From NCBI GenBank assembly GCA_022496185.1, contig WTXG01000118.1, positions 50,527 to 114,526 of the forward strand: a stretch of DNA of 64,000 nt, read 5' to 3'. Origin of the DNA: Multifurca ochricompacta (lineage: Eukaryota; Basidiomycota; Agaricomycetes; Russulales; Russulaceae). The position numbers were made by a program, and so were the translations under genes. Shown one piece after another: positions 54,751 through 64,000 of the stretch; the first letter of the stretch is position 1, and every line of letters starts with the position of its first letter. The notes under the pieces were generated by a model. It worked only from the letters and a program-made list of their open reading frames with translations, searched no databases and was not told the origin of the DNA.

Positions 54751-55356
54751 TGTTACGTCCGGTGCGGGATGTACTGCACAACTTGTGCGACAGCGTACTG
54801 TTCGGGATCGGATAAGAAACCAATAAGGCTCCTTGGAGTGAGATGGGACGAGTCAAAGTCAGAGGGGCTGTACCCTGAGACTATGTTGAGTGGAAAGGAG
54901 TCAGAAACCCTGAGACAGACAAGTCAGAGATCAAAGGGATGTCCAGAAGACAAGCACCGATGTATTCAATAAGTCGAGTCTGAGGTCTACAATGTAGTTA
55001 CAGCAGACTTATATACGTAATCGAATGGGCGTCTACGAGATAAGGAATCGGAGTCAAGTGGGCCCAAATATACAGAGGCGGATAGCGTAGAGTCGGGCTT
55101 CTGATAGGGTATTAAGTAAGTGTCTGAGCGTAAAGATAGAGAGATAACAAGATAAGAGATAACAAGATAAGAGATAAGGGACCAAACATAGGTATACAGC
55201 GTGTCAACAAGTTCAAAGCAAGTCACGGGGAGGGGAGCAAGGCACGTGATGGATCCCAGGACGGGGACACAATTGTGAAGTGGAGAGTGGGTGGTAAAGA
55301 TGGGTCGCTATTGGGGAGGTGGAAGAAAATGGGGTTGGTCGGCAGGGATTGTAACA
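54751..55356 (-). repeat. E8 5' LTR
   Basis: 606 bp, same length as the left LTR. Promoter TATATAA at sense start 55015. Confidence 0.96.
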
Positions 55357-55734
55357 CCATAGTGCTGCTTAGTAATTTGCCAATCTGGGTGAGCGGAGCA
55401 GTTAGACCCAGATAGTGAAGATCCAATCGATCTCTGATGTATCAACTGTGCGCCCTGAATCCACTAAGGATCCAGCCTCTCGGTCCATCAAAGGGCCCAA
55501 GAGAGTACTCACGCATGCTTCAGCGTCGCCATGCTCCATCGCACAGCTCGTGGGAAGCCCTGATTAGGGGCCCAGTCTACATCAGTCCACCAGTTCCAGG
55601 GACTGGGGAGATGAGATCGTGATAGACATGGAACAGAGGCTCGCCTTTTGAGTGAGAGAAAAACAGTGTGTGTAGAGGGGAAGGGAGCTTGTGTAATCTT
55701 GGGTGGATCTTCTTCTGGATTAGATTAGATATGG
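55357..55734 (-). other. E7 untranslated leader
   Basis: About 375 bases between the primer site and the gag start, which E8 separated. No gene is seen. It is much shorter than the C1 and C2 leaders and I find none of their paired elements in it. Confidence 0.6.
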
Positions 55735-55749
55735 CCAGGGCCCATAACC
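55735..55749 (-). promoter_or_regulatory. E7 primer binding site, initiator tRNA-Met anticodon arm
   Basis: Sense GGTTATGGGCCCTGG directly after the 5' LTR, sharing the first 14 bases with E3 and E10. Confidence 0.75.
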
Positions 55750-56153
55750 TGTCGTTTTGAGCAGCAGCGAGTTAGATAAGCGCTAGTTTAGTAGCAATAA
55801 TTCAGTTTAGTTGGTTAAAACTGATAATATTATGTTTACCTAGTTTAGTAGCAATAACTGTGTGATGTAACACGTTAACTAAGTAAGGTAAGAGATAAGA
55901 TAAGTAATACTCACTTCAGTTTAGTTGGTTAAAACTGAAGTGACAACTACACGAAGGGATGTCCTTAAATACTAAAAGAGAGTGTAATCCTAGTTTGTAG
56001 AACAATACTATCTAAGTCCATTGTCCTACAGTCACAAGAGAGAATAAAGAGCGTTTGTGGATTGTCCTTTATCAATCAGTCAAAGCATGCCACAAGCGTG
56101 CATGGCGGTAATGCCACTTGGGTTGATCTGGTGGCTTTGGGTCCGTCTCAACA
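55750..56153 (-). repeat. E7 5' LTR
   Basis: 404 bp. About eight differences from the split 3' LTR, all read as C/T or G/A at CpG positions. TSD AGTTC follows at 56154-56158. Confidence 0.95.
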
Positions 56154-56176
56154 AGTTCTTCTGTCTAGTTCTTGTA

Positions 56177-56188
56177 AAGTCTGTTCTT
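56177..56188 (-). promoter_or_regulatory. E6 self-priming primer binding site
   Basis: Sense AAGAACAGACTT, 1 nt inside the 5' LTR, complementary over 12 nt to AAGTCTGTTCTT in the LTR (sense start 56464), which is 34 nt from TATATAA (sense start 56498). Confidence 0.8.
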
Positions 56189-56189
56189 A

Positions 56190-56794
56190 TGTCACAGCAA
56201 GGTGCAGTGCTGTGTCAAGGTTCGGGATTCAAGGTCGTTGGTTGAGAGTCAAGTCTGTCTAGCAAGTCTAACTGAGACTGAGGCAAGTCGTGCCAGTCAA
56301 GGGGCACGCACGCAAGGCGAAGTCGAGCAGCGACACTAAGTCCTGCCACAAGGTTCGGGGTTCAAAGTCCTTCTAAGGCACAGCTTAGAGGGTTCAAGTG
56401 GGGGTTCGTTCAGTTCAGAAGAGTGAGTCCTAATACACCTGTATTGCTACAGAAGAACAGACTTAAAGTCCTGCTCTGATCTACTAGGGGTTTATATACA
56501 TGTTCTGTGCTATGAAGGTTGTTTCTGGTAGTTACTAGAGCATTCACTAGGTAGTCTAATGGTTGTACAGTAGAATACCCCAGAAAGATAAAGAAAGGAG
56601 AGGGGTTGCGCCCTCTAATGCTGATCTGTAAGCAACTAAGTAGGCTCAGTAAGCAAATCAGTCAGCAGATAAGTAATAAGTCCTTCATAAGCAAGTCATG
56701 TGGTAGTTGATGTGTCATTTAAAGTAAAGTAAGAAGAAAAGGTTACTGTTCCTGTGACCCCCTCATCCTGGTGTCAGTGACAAGGATCGTCACA
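56190..56794 (-). repeat. E6 5' LTR
   Basis: 605 bp, followed on the right by TSD GCCCA (56795-56799). Holds the promoter for the minus-strand transcript. Confidence 0.96.
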
Positions 56795-58723
56795 GCCCAT
56801 GTCAACAAAAATAAAAACAAAAAACAATCAAATTTCACGCCACAACCTGCAGGTGCATCATTGTCCAATAATGTCACCTGCTTCTATTGCCAGAAGCCAG
56901 GCCACAAGGCTAATGAATGTCAGCAAAGGAAACAGGACAGAGCCAATGCTGATGCAGGCAAAAAGGGCAACAAGAGAAAGGGGCAAGGCCCCAGTGTACA
57001 AACAAACTCCACAAAAGTAGCTACCATAGTTAATGGTAGTGGCAGAATACAGGAGGTGCATGAGACACCTTGCATTTCACTTTATTCTTTGATGGAACAT
57101 ATGCAAGAAGTTGATGATGGCAGCAACCCTTGGATGATGGATAGTGGAGCCACCACTCATTTCACACCATATCTAGAAGATTTCTCTGAATACCTGCCAC
57201 ATACAGGACATCAGGTGACAATCAGTGATGGCTCCATAGTCCAAGTCGAAGGAACAGGCAAAGTCATTCTCAAAACTCACAATAATTATGAGTTAGAGTT
57301 AAATAATGTTTACTATATGCCTGGCAGTGAAAGAATACTGTCAACCAGCTGCATCACAGACAAAGGCAGCTCAGTGGAGTTTACTCCATCTGAGGTCAGA
57401 ATAAAGTACAATAATGCAGTTATAGCGGAAGGTGTCAAGGCTATGGGACTCTATTGGGTCCTTGGGAAAACTATGCAAAATCTAAATACTGCTTCCCACA
57501 AATCTGCATCAAGTAGCCTTGATACCTGGCATTTGCAAATGGGTCATATGTCAAAAGAGGCCCTCAAAAGACATGCTTCTAAGGCTGTAAAAGGCCTTAG
57601 CATAGATAATAGCCAAGTGGAAGACAAGCCGTGTTATGGCTGTGAAATGGGAAAATCACACTGTCTTCCATTCCCTCCCTCTCAAAAGAGAGCTTCAGCA
57701 CCCTTGGAAGTCATTCATAGTGACCTAGTTGGTCCTCTACAATGTACTTCAATTCAAGGGAACCTATACTTCGCCACCTTCATAGATGACTTTAGCAGGA
57801 CAGCTCTAGTTGTTGCTATGAAGGCTAAAAGTGACTTTACATCAGTCTTCTGTAACATTAAGGCATTCTTGGAAAATAAAACAGACAAGAAAATAAAGAC
57901 CTTACACACAGACTGAGGTGGTGAATTTGTAAATAGGGAGCTGAAGTCAATACTTGAGCAGGCTGGCATAGAGCATAAATTAACAATGCCTTATTCCCCA
58001 CAACAGAATGGAAGGGCTGAAAGGTTCAACAGAACCATTATGGAAAAGGCCACAAGCATGCTGCATCATGCAGGTCTTTCCCTTGGTTTCTGGGAATGTG
58101 CAGTGTGAACAGCCTGTCACATATACAACAGAACACCCATCCATTCTAATAAGTGGAGGACACTGCTTGAGCTTCTGGATGGGGACATTCCAGATGTCTC
58201 CTACTTTAAAATATTTGGCTGCTTAGCCTATTACACTGTCCCAGAGGATAAAAGACGTAAACTGGATCACAAAGCCAGAGAGACAGTCTTTGTTGGGTAT
58301 GCACCCCATTCCAAAGGATACCTTCTATGGGATATGCATACTCGATCCTTTGTATTGTCAAGAGATGTGACATTTGATGAAGGATCCTTTCCATCTAACC
58401 TTGCAAAGGACAGCAAGGGAAAACAAAAGGAAAAAGTTATGCCTTTTGTGTTAGAAGTTGAGAGGCCTGTCCAGCCTCAACCAGCAATAGCCACAGTTCC
58501 TCAGGCTCCTGAAGACAAGGATGCTGAGGTTGAGGAACAGGAGGTAGTGGAACCTCCTCAATTAAATCCTGAGCCTACCACACCTGATAATGAAGTGGAC
58601 ACACATGAAGTCACTATCTATCAGACACCTCCATCCCAAATCATGGAACCGTCTGAACTCCCCCAGAGAACCTGTGCCAAGCGACAATCTAAGAAGAATG
58701 TTGGCAGACTTCCCCAACCAGTT
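56795..58723 (+). pseudogene. E4 fragment 3 (old copia gag-protease-integrase)
   Basis: Resumes E4 gag after E6. Zinc knuckle CFYCQKPGHKANEC (near 56878), protease MMDSGATTHFT (near 57134), integrase HHCC (HLQMGHMS to CYGCEMGK) and DDE core. TGA at 57914-57916 (HTD-stop-GG) and 58106-58108 each replace the CGA of E3, and many other differences from E3 are CpG changes. It ends inside the linker before RT where E10 is inserted; expected TSD CAGTT (58719-58723). Confidence 0.93.
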
Positions 58724-59236
58724 TGTTGACACGGGATGTGTCTTGAGATGCTTCAGGCATCTGAGGATTGCTTTAGCTGTAGATAAGATTAGATTAGGTT
58801 CCATAGTTTCAGACTTTTTACGATATCTTTATTACATTTCTTTCTCACCTTACTCAGCTGATTAGTGATGCCCTTAGTAATGCGCAGTAAGCATGTGATA
58901 TCTCTTTGGCCAATAGCCTTTATCCCTCTCTGTTTATTGTCCGGCACTTGTGGACTTATTCCCAGTGCGCACAGACCATTTCCCCTGGCCCCCATGGGTA
59001 TATAAGGGTGTCTGTTTCGTCTCTTACACTTCAGAGTTCCTTCTATCTCTGAAGTGTAAGTCCCATTTACTCTACTCTCTACTTCCTTTAGACTAACGCT
59101 CTTATGTAGTACTTGTCTTTTCTAGGTCAGTAGTGTAGTAATACAGAGTTCCTTCTATCTCTGAAGTTACTTGTCTTTTCTAGCCTAACCCGCTACTAAC
59201 CACAGTCAGTATAACCAGCAGCATGATTGTTTGACA
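58724..59236 (+). repeat. E10 5' LTR
   Basis: 513 bp, TGTTGACACG to GTTTGACA. TATATAA at 58999; predicted start AGAG at 59033, 34 nt on. Contains the intron and spliced copy described below. Confidence 0.92.
59056..59109 (+). other. Candidate 54-bp intron in the E10 LTR
   Basis: GTAAGT donor, ACTAAC branch point at 59092-59097, TGTAG acceptor at 59109. The flanks 59033-59055 and 59110-59125 occur joined at 59145-59183 without mismatch. Intron sequence itself differs from that of E3 while the signals are kept. Confidence 0.75.
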
Positions 59237-59250
59237 GGTTATGGGCCCTG
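59237..59250 (+). promoter_or_regulatory. E10 primer binding site, initiator tRNA-Met anticodon arm
   Basis: GGTTATGGGCCCTG immediately after the LTR, identical to E3. Confidence 0.75.
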
Positions 59251-60175
59251 CCGCTCATACTGACTCTTTATATTCCCTTCGTTCATAAACAGCCCAACTC
59301 GCTTTTTGCACTCAAGCTCACAAAAGCTTCAAAGTCTTTCCCACCAGCTTCTTCCTGTGAGCTTTCTTATTTACTGTCTGTGCACCTTAACACCCCACAG
59401 GATGATGCAGTTTACTGCTCATCCTGAACTGTTTGGCTAGCCCTTCGGGGTTCTTGCAAAAGGTGATGAGGGACCCTAAGCAGGTGAAACACCTTGAGCT
59501 CCTTGAGTGCGCACTAGGTATTAGTAACTTTCTTAGTTGTAGCTGGGTTTTCGTCCCATAGATAGCTTTAGTAGGCCTATAGCCAGAAGCTTGTGGCTTT
59601 AAGTCCAGTCAATGCTTGGCTCTGTCTGTAAGCCGGGTTTAGCGACCTGCATGTGGAGTTTAGGGTCTAGAACAAGGCATGGGTAGTCACTCCCATGACG
59701 CTTGGGCTCGATACAAGTAGGCTGCACTACTATAGTCTATACATAGTAGATATAGTCTTCATCTCTGGGCATAAGTATCCGTTGCCTTTGTAGGGTAACC
59801 ACGCCCTACCAGAGACAGACTAAACATCTACTTAGTCATGGCCCCAATCATCTAGGGCTTAATCATGGACTCCACCACCAGCATTAGAGGAAGGGCTATA
59901 CACCCTTTGTCTCTAATGGAACTTGCGGTTGGCTCCTCCATGACATGACTCCCAGTCTTGTTTACACTAGACACTCTGGCTAGTCTACCAGAGCTTATGT
60001 CTAGTTACAAGATTGTGCTAGACAGCTTTACTATACCTAGAAAGTCGCACAACAAAGGCAGGACCTTCTTAGGTTCTGAAGCATAGCGCCACAGTGTGGG
60101 GTGGCACTCTTAAGCGAGACCTGGGCACTGGTTCTAACTGCTCCTTGGAACCAGGAACTTTTATTACATCTCACA
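59251..60175 (+). other. E10 structured untranslated leader
   Basis: Homologue of the E3 leader, with the same order of paired regions: 59763-59768 with 59809-59814, 59790-59795 with 59804-59809, 59882-59889 with 59911-59918, 59863-59869 with 59937-59943. No coding potential seen. Confidence 0.65.
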
Positions 60176-60673
60176 ATGCCGTCCTCAATTGTCTTCCCTC
60201 CCTCCTCCAAGATGGAGTGCCTCGATGGGTCTAACTGGCAGGTTTGGTCTGCCAATTTTAATGCCCTGCTGAGGATGAATGGGCTCAGGAGGCACATTAT
60301 CACCGCCTACCCTGACATGCCCCTCCTCCCTGAAGATAAAGACAAGAAGGAGAAAATGCAGAAGGAAGTCATTGATCCCATCCTTAGGGAATGGATGGGA
60401 GAAGAGGAAATGTTGATTGGGCTCTTGTACCTCAATGTAACCCAAGAGGTTTACTCACAAGTAACCTCTGATGCCGACTATCCTTCTCTTTTTGAGAAGT
60501 ATAGTAAGTTGGAACGGCTTTATGGCGCTGTAGGGAGCATGGCCACGTATAATTTGTGGCTTGCCCTGGTGTCCTTCCGTTTGGATGAAGGACAGTCATT
60601 CAGGACCCAATTACAAAAGGTCCTGGATGCCAGGAGTACCCTAAGGGAGAACGGGATGGAGGTCAATGACCTC
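60176..60673 (+). pseudogene. E10 Gag, N-terminal part
   Basis: ATG at 60176; copia-type Gag with DGSNWQVWSANFNALLRMNG and GAVGSMATYNLWLALVSF segments like those of E3. Open for 166 codons, then cut by E11. The start agrees with that of E3, supporting ATG 19035 there. Confidence 0.92.
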
Positions 60674-61263
60674 TGTCATGAACTGACACCCTAGAAAACC
60701 TCCTGACCCCCCAGAAATCCTCAGACACTCCCAGAAGACCTTGTAAAACCCTCAGAGACGAAGATAACCCTAGATTAAGACCAGAGAAGGGCCAGTCCGG
60801 ACCAGGGCCGGACTCCTGCCAAATTGGAGAGCTGTGGGAAGAGTACTAACAGAACCCCACAATGCCTAAACAGCAGTCCACAAACTGCGGACTGCGGACT
60901 GCGGACTGCGGACTGCGGATTTCTAAGCCCAAAAGTGGGGCTATTCTCATTGGTGGATCAGTAGGGAGTTAAAGCGAAGTTAACCTCCCCTAAAGTGGTG
61001 CACAGACCAAAGTCCCGGTTGTAATTACGTATATAAACCCTTTGGGAATAGAATGGACAGCTCCAGACTGTCCACTTGTGATCCGGTTCCTGATTACCTA
61101 GGAGATTAGCCCCACCTTGTGGAAGGCTTCTCATCCCTTGCCCTTGAGCTGTTCGCTTCGTCTCCCTTGCACTTTCACCCTCACTCTCATCCTTTGCCCA
61201 CTTCCAAATCCCTCCCCTTCGCATACAATCCACTGTCCAGGCAGTCGACAGTGAGTTGTAACA
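60674..61263 (+). repeat. E11 5' LTR
   Basis: 590 bp, TGTCATGAAC to GTTGTAACA, the sense orientation of the E2 LTR. TATATAA at 61030; AGACTGTCCA at 61065, 35 nt on. Confidence 0.93.
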
Positions 61264-61265
61264 TT

Positions 61266-61275
61266 TGGACAGTCT
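61266..61275 (+). promoter_or_regulatory. E11 self-priming primer binding site
   Basis: TGGACAGTCT, 2 nt inside the LTR, complementary to 61065-61074. Conserved with E2. Confidence 0.7.
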
Positions 61276-61455
61276 CTTTCACAAGCAGACAGTGACTGAC
61301 AAGTGCCCTAGTGTCTCAGAACAGCTCCCCTTTGACCAACTCTTCGGATCAAGCAGCCTCCCCCCCTACGAGCTTACCCCCCCCACGAGATCCTCAACTT
61401 CGCTGCCTTAGTAGAGGCAGCTGCCACAGCATCCCCTGCCCCTCCTTCATCGGTC

Positions 61456-62367
61456 TTGCCTCCTCTGGAACTCCCAGAACTTCATCCTTTCCCTGTGCCC
61501 TCCCCCACCCTCCAATTGCCCCCTCTTGTTCCTCCAGGCCTCTTAAACGCGTCCAATACCTTTGGCACCCCCCCCCCTCGTTATATTCGTCTTCCAACCC
61601 CTGCTCCACCCCCTCCCACTGCAGCAAACGCCCTCTCTCCCCACCACCCTGGCCTTGTCCATCAGACACCTCCTCCTTCTCTCATCAATCGCCCCCTTTG
61701 CACTGACCATCCAACCAATCCTCACCAGTATCTTATATACTACTCGCTTGACGGTCATCAAGAGTCTTGGGTGCCTGCTCAGTTCTCCAGAGAACCTAGC
61801 TTCTTTGACCAATTCCCCTGCTTTGTGGACGTGCTCGCTGATCTCCCCCATTATCTCCCTGGTGTGGGCATTCCTCTCCGCTTTCCTCACTTTCACAACG
61901 TTCCTATTCGTCCTCGCCTTGATCGATTTCTTCGTTCCCCTCATTACCCCCCCTCCCACTTTGTAAACCTCAATCTTTGTGCCAAAGTAGGTTATTTGGC
62001 CCCCAACCCTCGCACTTTCCAAAGGGGCCTGCTGGTCTATTCCTGGAACACTTCCCTTGCCCGCTTGAATCGCACCCTCTCCCCAGAACTGCAAGACATC
62101 TTTAGTGGGGCAAGAACATTACTCCAAGGTTTTGATCTCCTGGACGGACGATTTATCAGCCTCTTCGGCACCCTAAACTTTACTGATTTAGGTGTTACAA
62201 TAGAAGACAGATATTTTACTGTTCGAGATGCACTTAGAACCCACCCAGAGCTCATCCCCTTCACCCAAGCAGTACGTTTACCTACCAACCCTGTCCCCCT
62301 TCTCCCCATTCAGCCTGCAGACGGGTATACCTGCTTTGAAGACATAGATTTCGATAGTAACCTCTAA
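61456..62367 (+). CDS. E11 ORF a, unknown function
   Basis: About 303 residues closely similar to E2 ORF a, with a Pro-rich start and the motifs LIYYSLDG, QESWVP and GFDLLDGRF. Upstream coding similarity to E2 continues back towards 61300 but in another frame, owing to a C-run length difference near 61370. No ATG begins it. Having two independent copies with the same reading frame supports a real protein. Confidence 0.75.
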   Translation: MPPLELPELHPFPVPSPTLQLPPLVPPGLLNASNTFGTPPPRYIRLPTPAPPPPTAANALSPHHPGLVHQTPPPSLINRPLCTDHPTNPHQYLIYYSLDGHQESWVPAQFSREPSFFDQFPCFVDVLADLPHYLPGVGIPLRFPHFHNVPIRPRLDRFLRSPHYPPSHFVNLNLCAKVGYLAPNPRTFQRGLLVYSWNTSLARLNRTLSPELQDIFSGARTLLQGFDLLDGRFISLFGTLNFTDLGVTIEDRYFTVRDALRTHPELIPFTQAVRLPTNPVPLLPIQPADGYTCFEDIDFDSNL

Positions 62368-62435
62368 ACAGTATGTTGTGCACCTAACTGTAGAGGTCCC
62401 TGGTAAATAAAGACATCTCTTGGTCCGGGAAAATA

Positions 62436-63376
62436 GTGTCCTTCCCTGCAGAAAGAGAAGAGCGTCTCCAACGCGTCCAAAGACAATTCAACCACCTTTT
62501 CCAGCTTCACAGAGAAGCACAGCTCGCCCTCCTCTACCCAGAACCACTTATCAGCACCCTCCACGATGACGGACAAGCAGAAGGTTGGTGTGACGTCGAT
62601 ACCATCTATCTCCCCCTTCGAATTCTCCTCCCCTTTGGACAAGTCCTCTCCCAAACTCAGTACAACCAGTTCCTGTCCGGGCCCTGTCAGACCATCCCTC
62701 GAGACTCCCAGCACCAACTTCTCTATTGGCACCTTGCTCAACTCACCCATTCCACAGGAGACCCCCTTGAAACACTCCTAGTCTGTGTCAACGACGAATA
62801 CCTCTGGAAAGAACACATTCCCCCTCGAACCCCAGAACTCGAAACACTCTTGCTCAGAGGAGAACGCCTCTACTACCTCTCCACCTTTTGTCTAGACCAT
62901 ACCCGAATCAACCTCACCTTTGACAAGATCCGCCTTCACTCTGCTCCCTCCCCTTCTGGCTGGCGCCTTGTAGAAACTGAAGGGATACAAATTGAATACC
63001 TGTGGACTGCTGATTACTGGGAGACCACCTCACGCAACCACTGCCCCTTCCTTGTTAACCCCCCCATCTTCACAGACCCCACCTATCTCCCCACCTACAC
63101 TGAACTTTCCCCAGAACCAGAAGAGCTCGCCTTCCCTACCCTTTCCCTTGCAGCAGTCACCCAAGAAGAAGAATGCCTCACCCAGACCCAGACAGCCTTA
63201 ATTGGTAACACTACCACTTGGTCTGACCTCGAGACCCCCACAGAAAACACCTCTGACTTTGAAGAAAGCTCCCCTGTATCCAGACAACGCTGCCTCTGTG
63301 ATATTGACCTCTGTACCTGTAACTTTCGTCCAGATACTCCCCCTACCCCCCCAGGCATAGTATTGTGGAGGCCTTC
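62436..63376 (+). pseudogene. E11 ORF b, cut by E12
   Basis: Homologue of E2 ORF b, open from a GTG at 62436 to the E12 insertion at the very end of the gene; the cysteine cluster CLCDIDLCTC is kept. The natural stop of ORF b in E2 would fall just before the insertion in this copy, but here the frame runs on into E12. Confidence 0.78.
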
Positions 63377-64000
63377 TGTGAAACAGGCATGTGCGCAGCA
63401 TACTGACTGTAAAGTTTAGCGGGTTAAGCTAGACAAAGACAAGTTACTTCAGAGGTAGAAGAAACTCTGTTACACTATACTACACACCTAGACAAAGACA
63501 AGTTCTATATACAGAGTTAGTCTCAAGGTAGTGATGATAGTAGAGAGGACAACTTACACTTCAGAGGTAGAAGAAACTCTGAAGTGTAAGAGACGAAACA
63601 GACACCCTTATATACTATCTAAGGGATGGTCTGTGCACTGGGAATAAGTCCACAAGTGCCGGACAAAGTCCAAACAACAAATAGAGGGAGAAAGGCTATT
63701 GGCCACTACAGAAATCACATGTTACATGGTGTATCAGTCAGCTACTGCGGAATGTGAGAAAGAAAGTAATAATGATAATGTAAATAGTCCGAAACTCCGG
63801 TATCTAATCTAATCTACAAAGTGGCTAATCTAATCACCTGATGCCTGAAGCATCACCGAACATCTTCTGTGTTCAACATCCCTCCATGCTGAAGGTATCT
63901 GGTCATAGATGGGAAATGAGTTGAATGAGCATATCGCCAGCCAGAGATCCAACTTCTCTAACTCTCAAGTGTGGGTTGTGAGTTTTGCGTACGAATTGTA
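63377..64000 (-). mobile_element. E12: Ty1/copia element, family C1, 3' end
   Basis: A minus-oriented LTR (63377-63878, 502 bp, the reverse of the E3 LTR) followed by 122 bp matching the reverse of the E3 3' untranslated region (23531-23652). Expected TSD CCTTC (63372-63376). The element continues outside the window. Confidence 0.95.

Larger units (their letters stand above)
44915..55356 (-). mobile_element. E8: Ty3/gypsy chromovirus, family G3
   Basis: LTRs 44915-45520 and 54751-55356, 606 bp each; TSD CCATA at 44910-44914 and 55357-55361. Same gene order as E5 (gag, pol, ORF3). It carries a G5 solo LTR in ORF3 and a Tc1-like palindrome in gag. Without these it is about 7.52 kb. LTR differences are mainly CpG transitions. 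Confidence 0.97.
38499..56153 (-). mobile_element. E7: Ty1/copia element, family C3, with three insertions
   Basis: 5' LTR at 55750-56153 (404 bp); 3' LTR at 38499-38672 plus 40013-40247. TSD AGTTC at 38494-38498 and 56154-56158. It contains a G5 solo LTR (38673-40012), a G3 solo LTR (41761-42351) and E8 (44915-55356). Without them it is about 5.27 kb. It inserted only 36 bp from the 5' LTR of E6. Confidence 0.96.
31867..56794 (-). mobile_element. E6: Ty3/gypsy chromovirus, family G4, containing E7
   Basis: LTRs 31867-32471 and 56190-56794, 605 bp each; TSD GCCCA at 31862-31866 and 56795-56799. Genes run right to left: gag, pol, then an extra ORF. E7 sits between the 5' LTR and gag. Without E7 the element is about 7.27 kb. 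LTR differences, about ten as read, are transitions at CpG sites. Pol has no frameshift but seven TGA codons. Confidence 0.97.
58724..60673 (+). mobile_element. E10: Ty1/copia element, family C2, 5' part
   Basis: 5' LTR, primer site, long leader and the start of gag, then interrupted by E11 at 60674 (expected TSD ACCTC, 60669-60673). The remainder is beyond the window. The family is related to C1: same gag start, leader and primer site, but a diverged LTR. Confidence 0.93.
60674..63376 (+). mobile_element. E11: Ty3/gypsy element, family G2, 5' part
   Basis: 5' LTR 60674-61263, then ORFs a and b as in E2, cut by E12 at 63377. Everything after ORF b lies beyond the window. Confidence 0.93.

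Overview
The window is one block of nested transposable elements from a eukaryotic, almost certainly basidiomycete fungal, genome. I see no host gene. The reasons are chromodomain Ty3/gypsy elements (chromoviruses), Ty1/copia elements, 53-54 bp candidate introns with GTAAGT donors and ACTAAC branch points, and a Tc1/mariner relative. Agaricomycetes is my best guess; the species cannot be read from the sequence.

Elements are numbered E1-E12. Families are gypsy G1 (E1), G2 (E2, E11), G3 (E5, E8 and a solo LTR), G4 (E6), G5 (two 1.3-kb solo LTRs), and copia C1 (E3, E4, E12), C2 (E10), C3 (E7). Boundaries come from matching LTR pairs, and wherever both ends are in the window the 5-bp target site duplications (TSDs) match.

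Layout. 1-16983: E1 (+), starting inside its 5' LTR, its pol split by E2 (5171-14478, -, TSD AGGTC). 16984-17542: non-LTR spacer with a degenerate repeat. 17543-58723: remains of an old copia, E4 (+), in three pieces, split first by E3 (17595-31591, +, TSD GAAGG), whose 3' LTR holds E5 (24097-31529, +, TSD CTTTG), and then by E6 (31867-56794, -, TSD GCCCA). E6 contains E7 (38499-56153, -, TSD AGTTC). E7 contains a G5 solo LTR, a G3 solo LTR and E8 (44915-55356, -, TSD CCATA). E8 contains another G5 solo LTR and a palindromic Tc1-like insertion. 58724-64000: E10 (+), interrupted by E11 (+), interrupted by E12 (-), which runs off the window.

How the parts work. Each gypsy element has gag, then pol in the -1 frame at a conserved T5 run at the end of gag (protease, reverse transcriptase, RNase H, integrase, chromodomain). 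The copia elements carry gag, protease, integrase, RT and RNase H in that order. All four gypsy families with internal sequence have a Tf1-type self-priming site: the 10-12 nt just inside the 5' LTR are complementary to the predicted RNA 5' end, 34-35 nt from the TATA box. All three copia families have a primer site complementary to the anticodon arm of initiator tRNA-Met. Extra ORFs set some families apart: G2 has three before gag, and G3 and G4 have one after pol.

Most genes are broken. The G4 and copia copies decay mainly by C-to-T changes at CpG, giving CGA-to-TGA stops. E5 instead shows many single-base deletions and may contain assembly errors. The most unusual signals are LTRs that hold an intron-bearing copy of the transcript start followed by a spliced copy of it (C1, C2 and probably G1), a copia leader RNA with compensatory base-pair changes, the extra ORFs, and the Tc1 hairpin.
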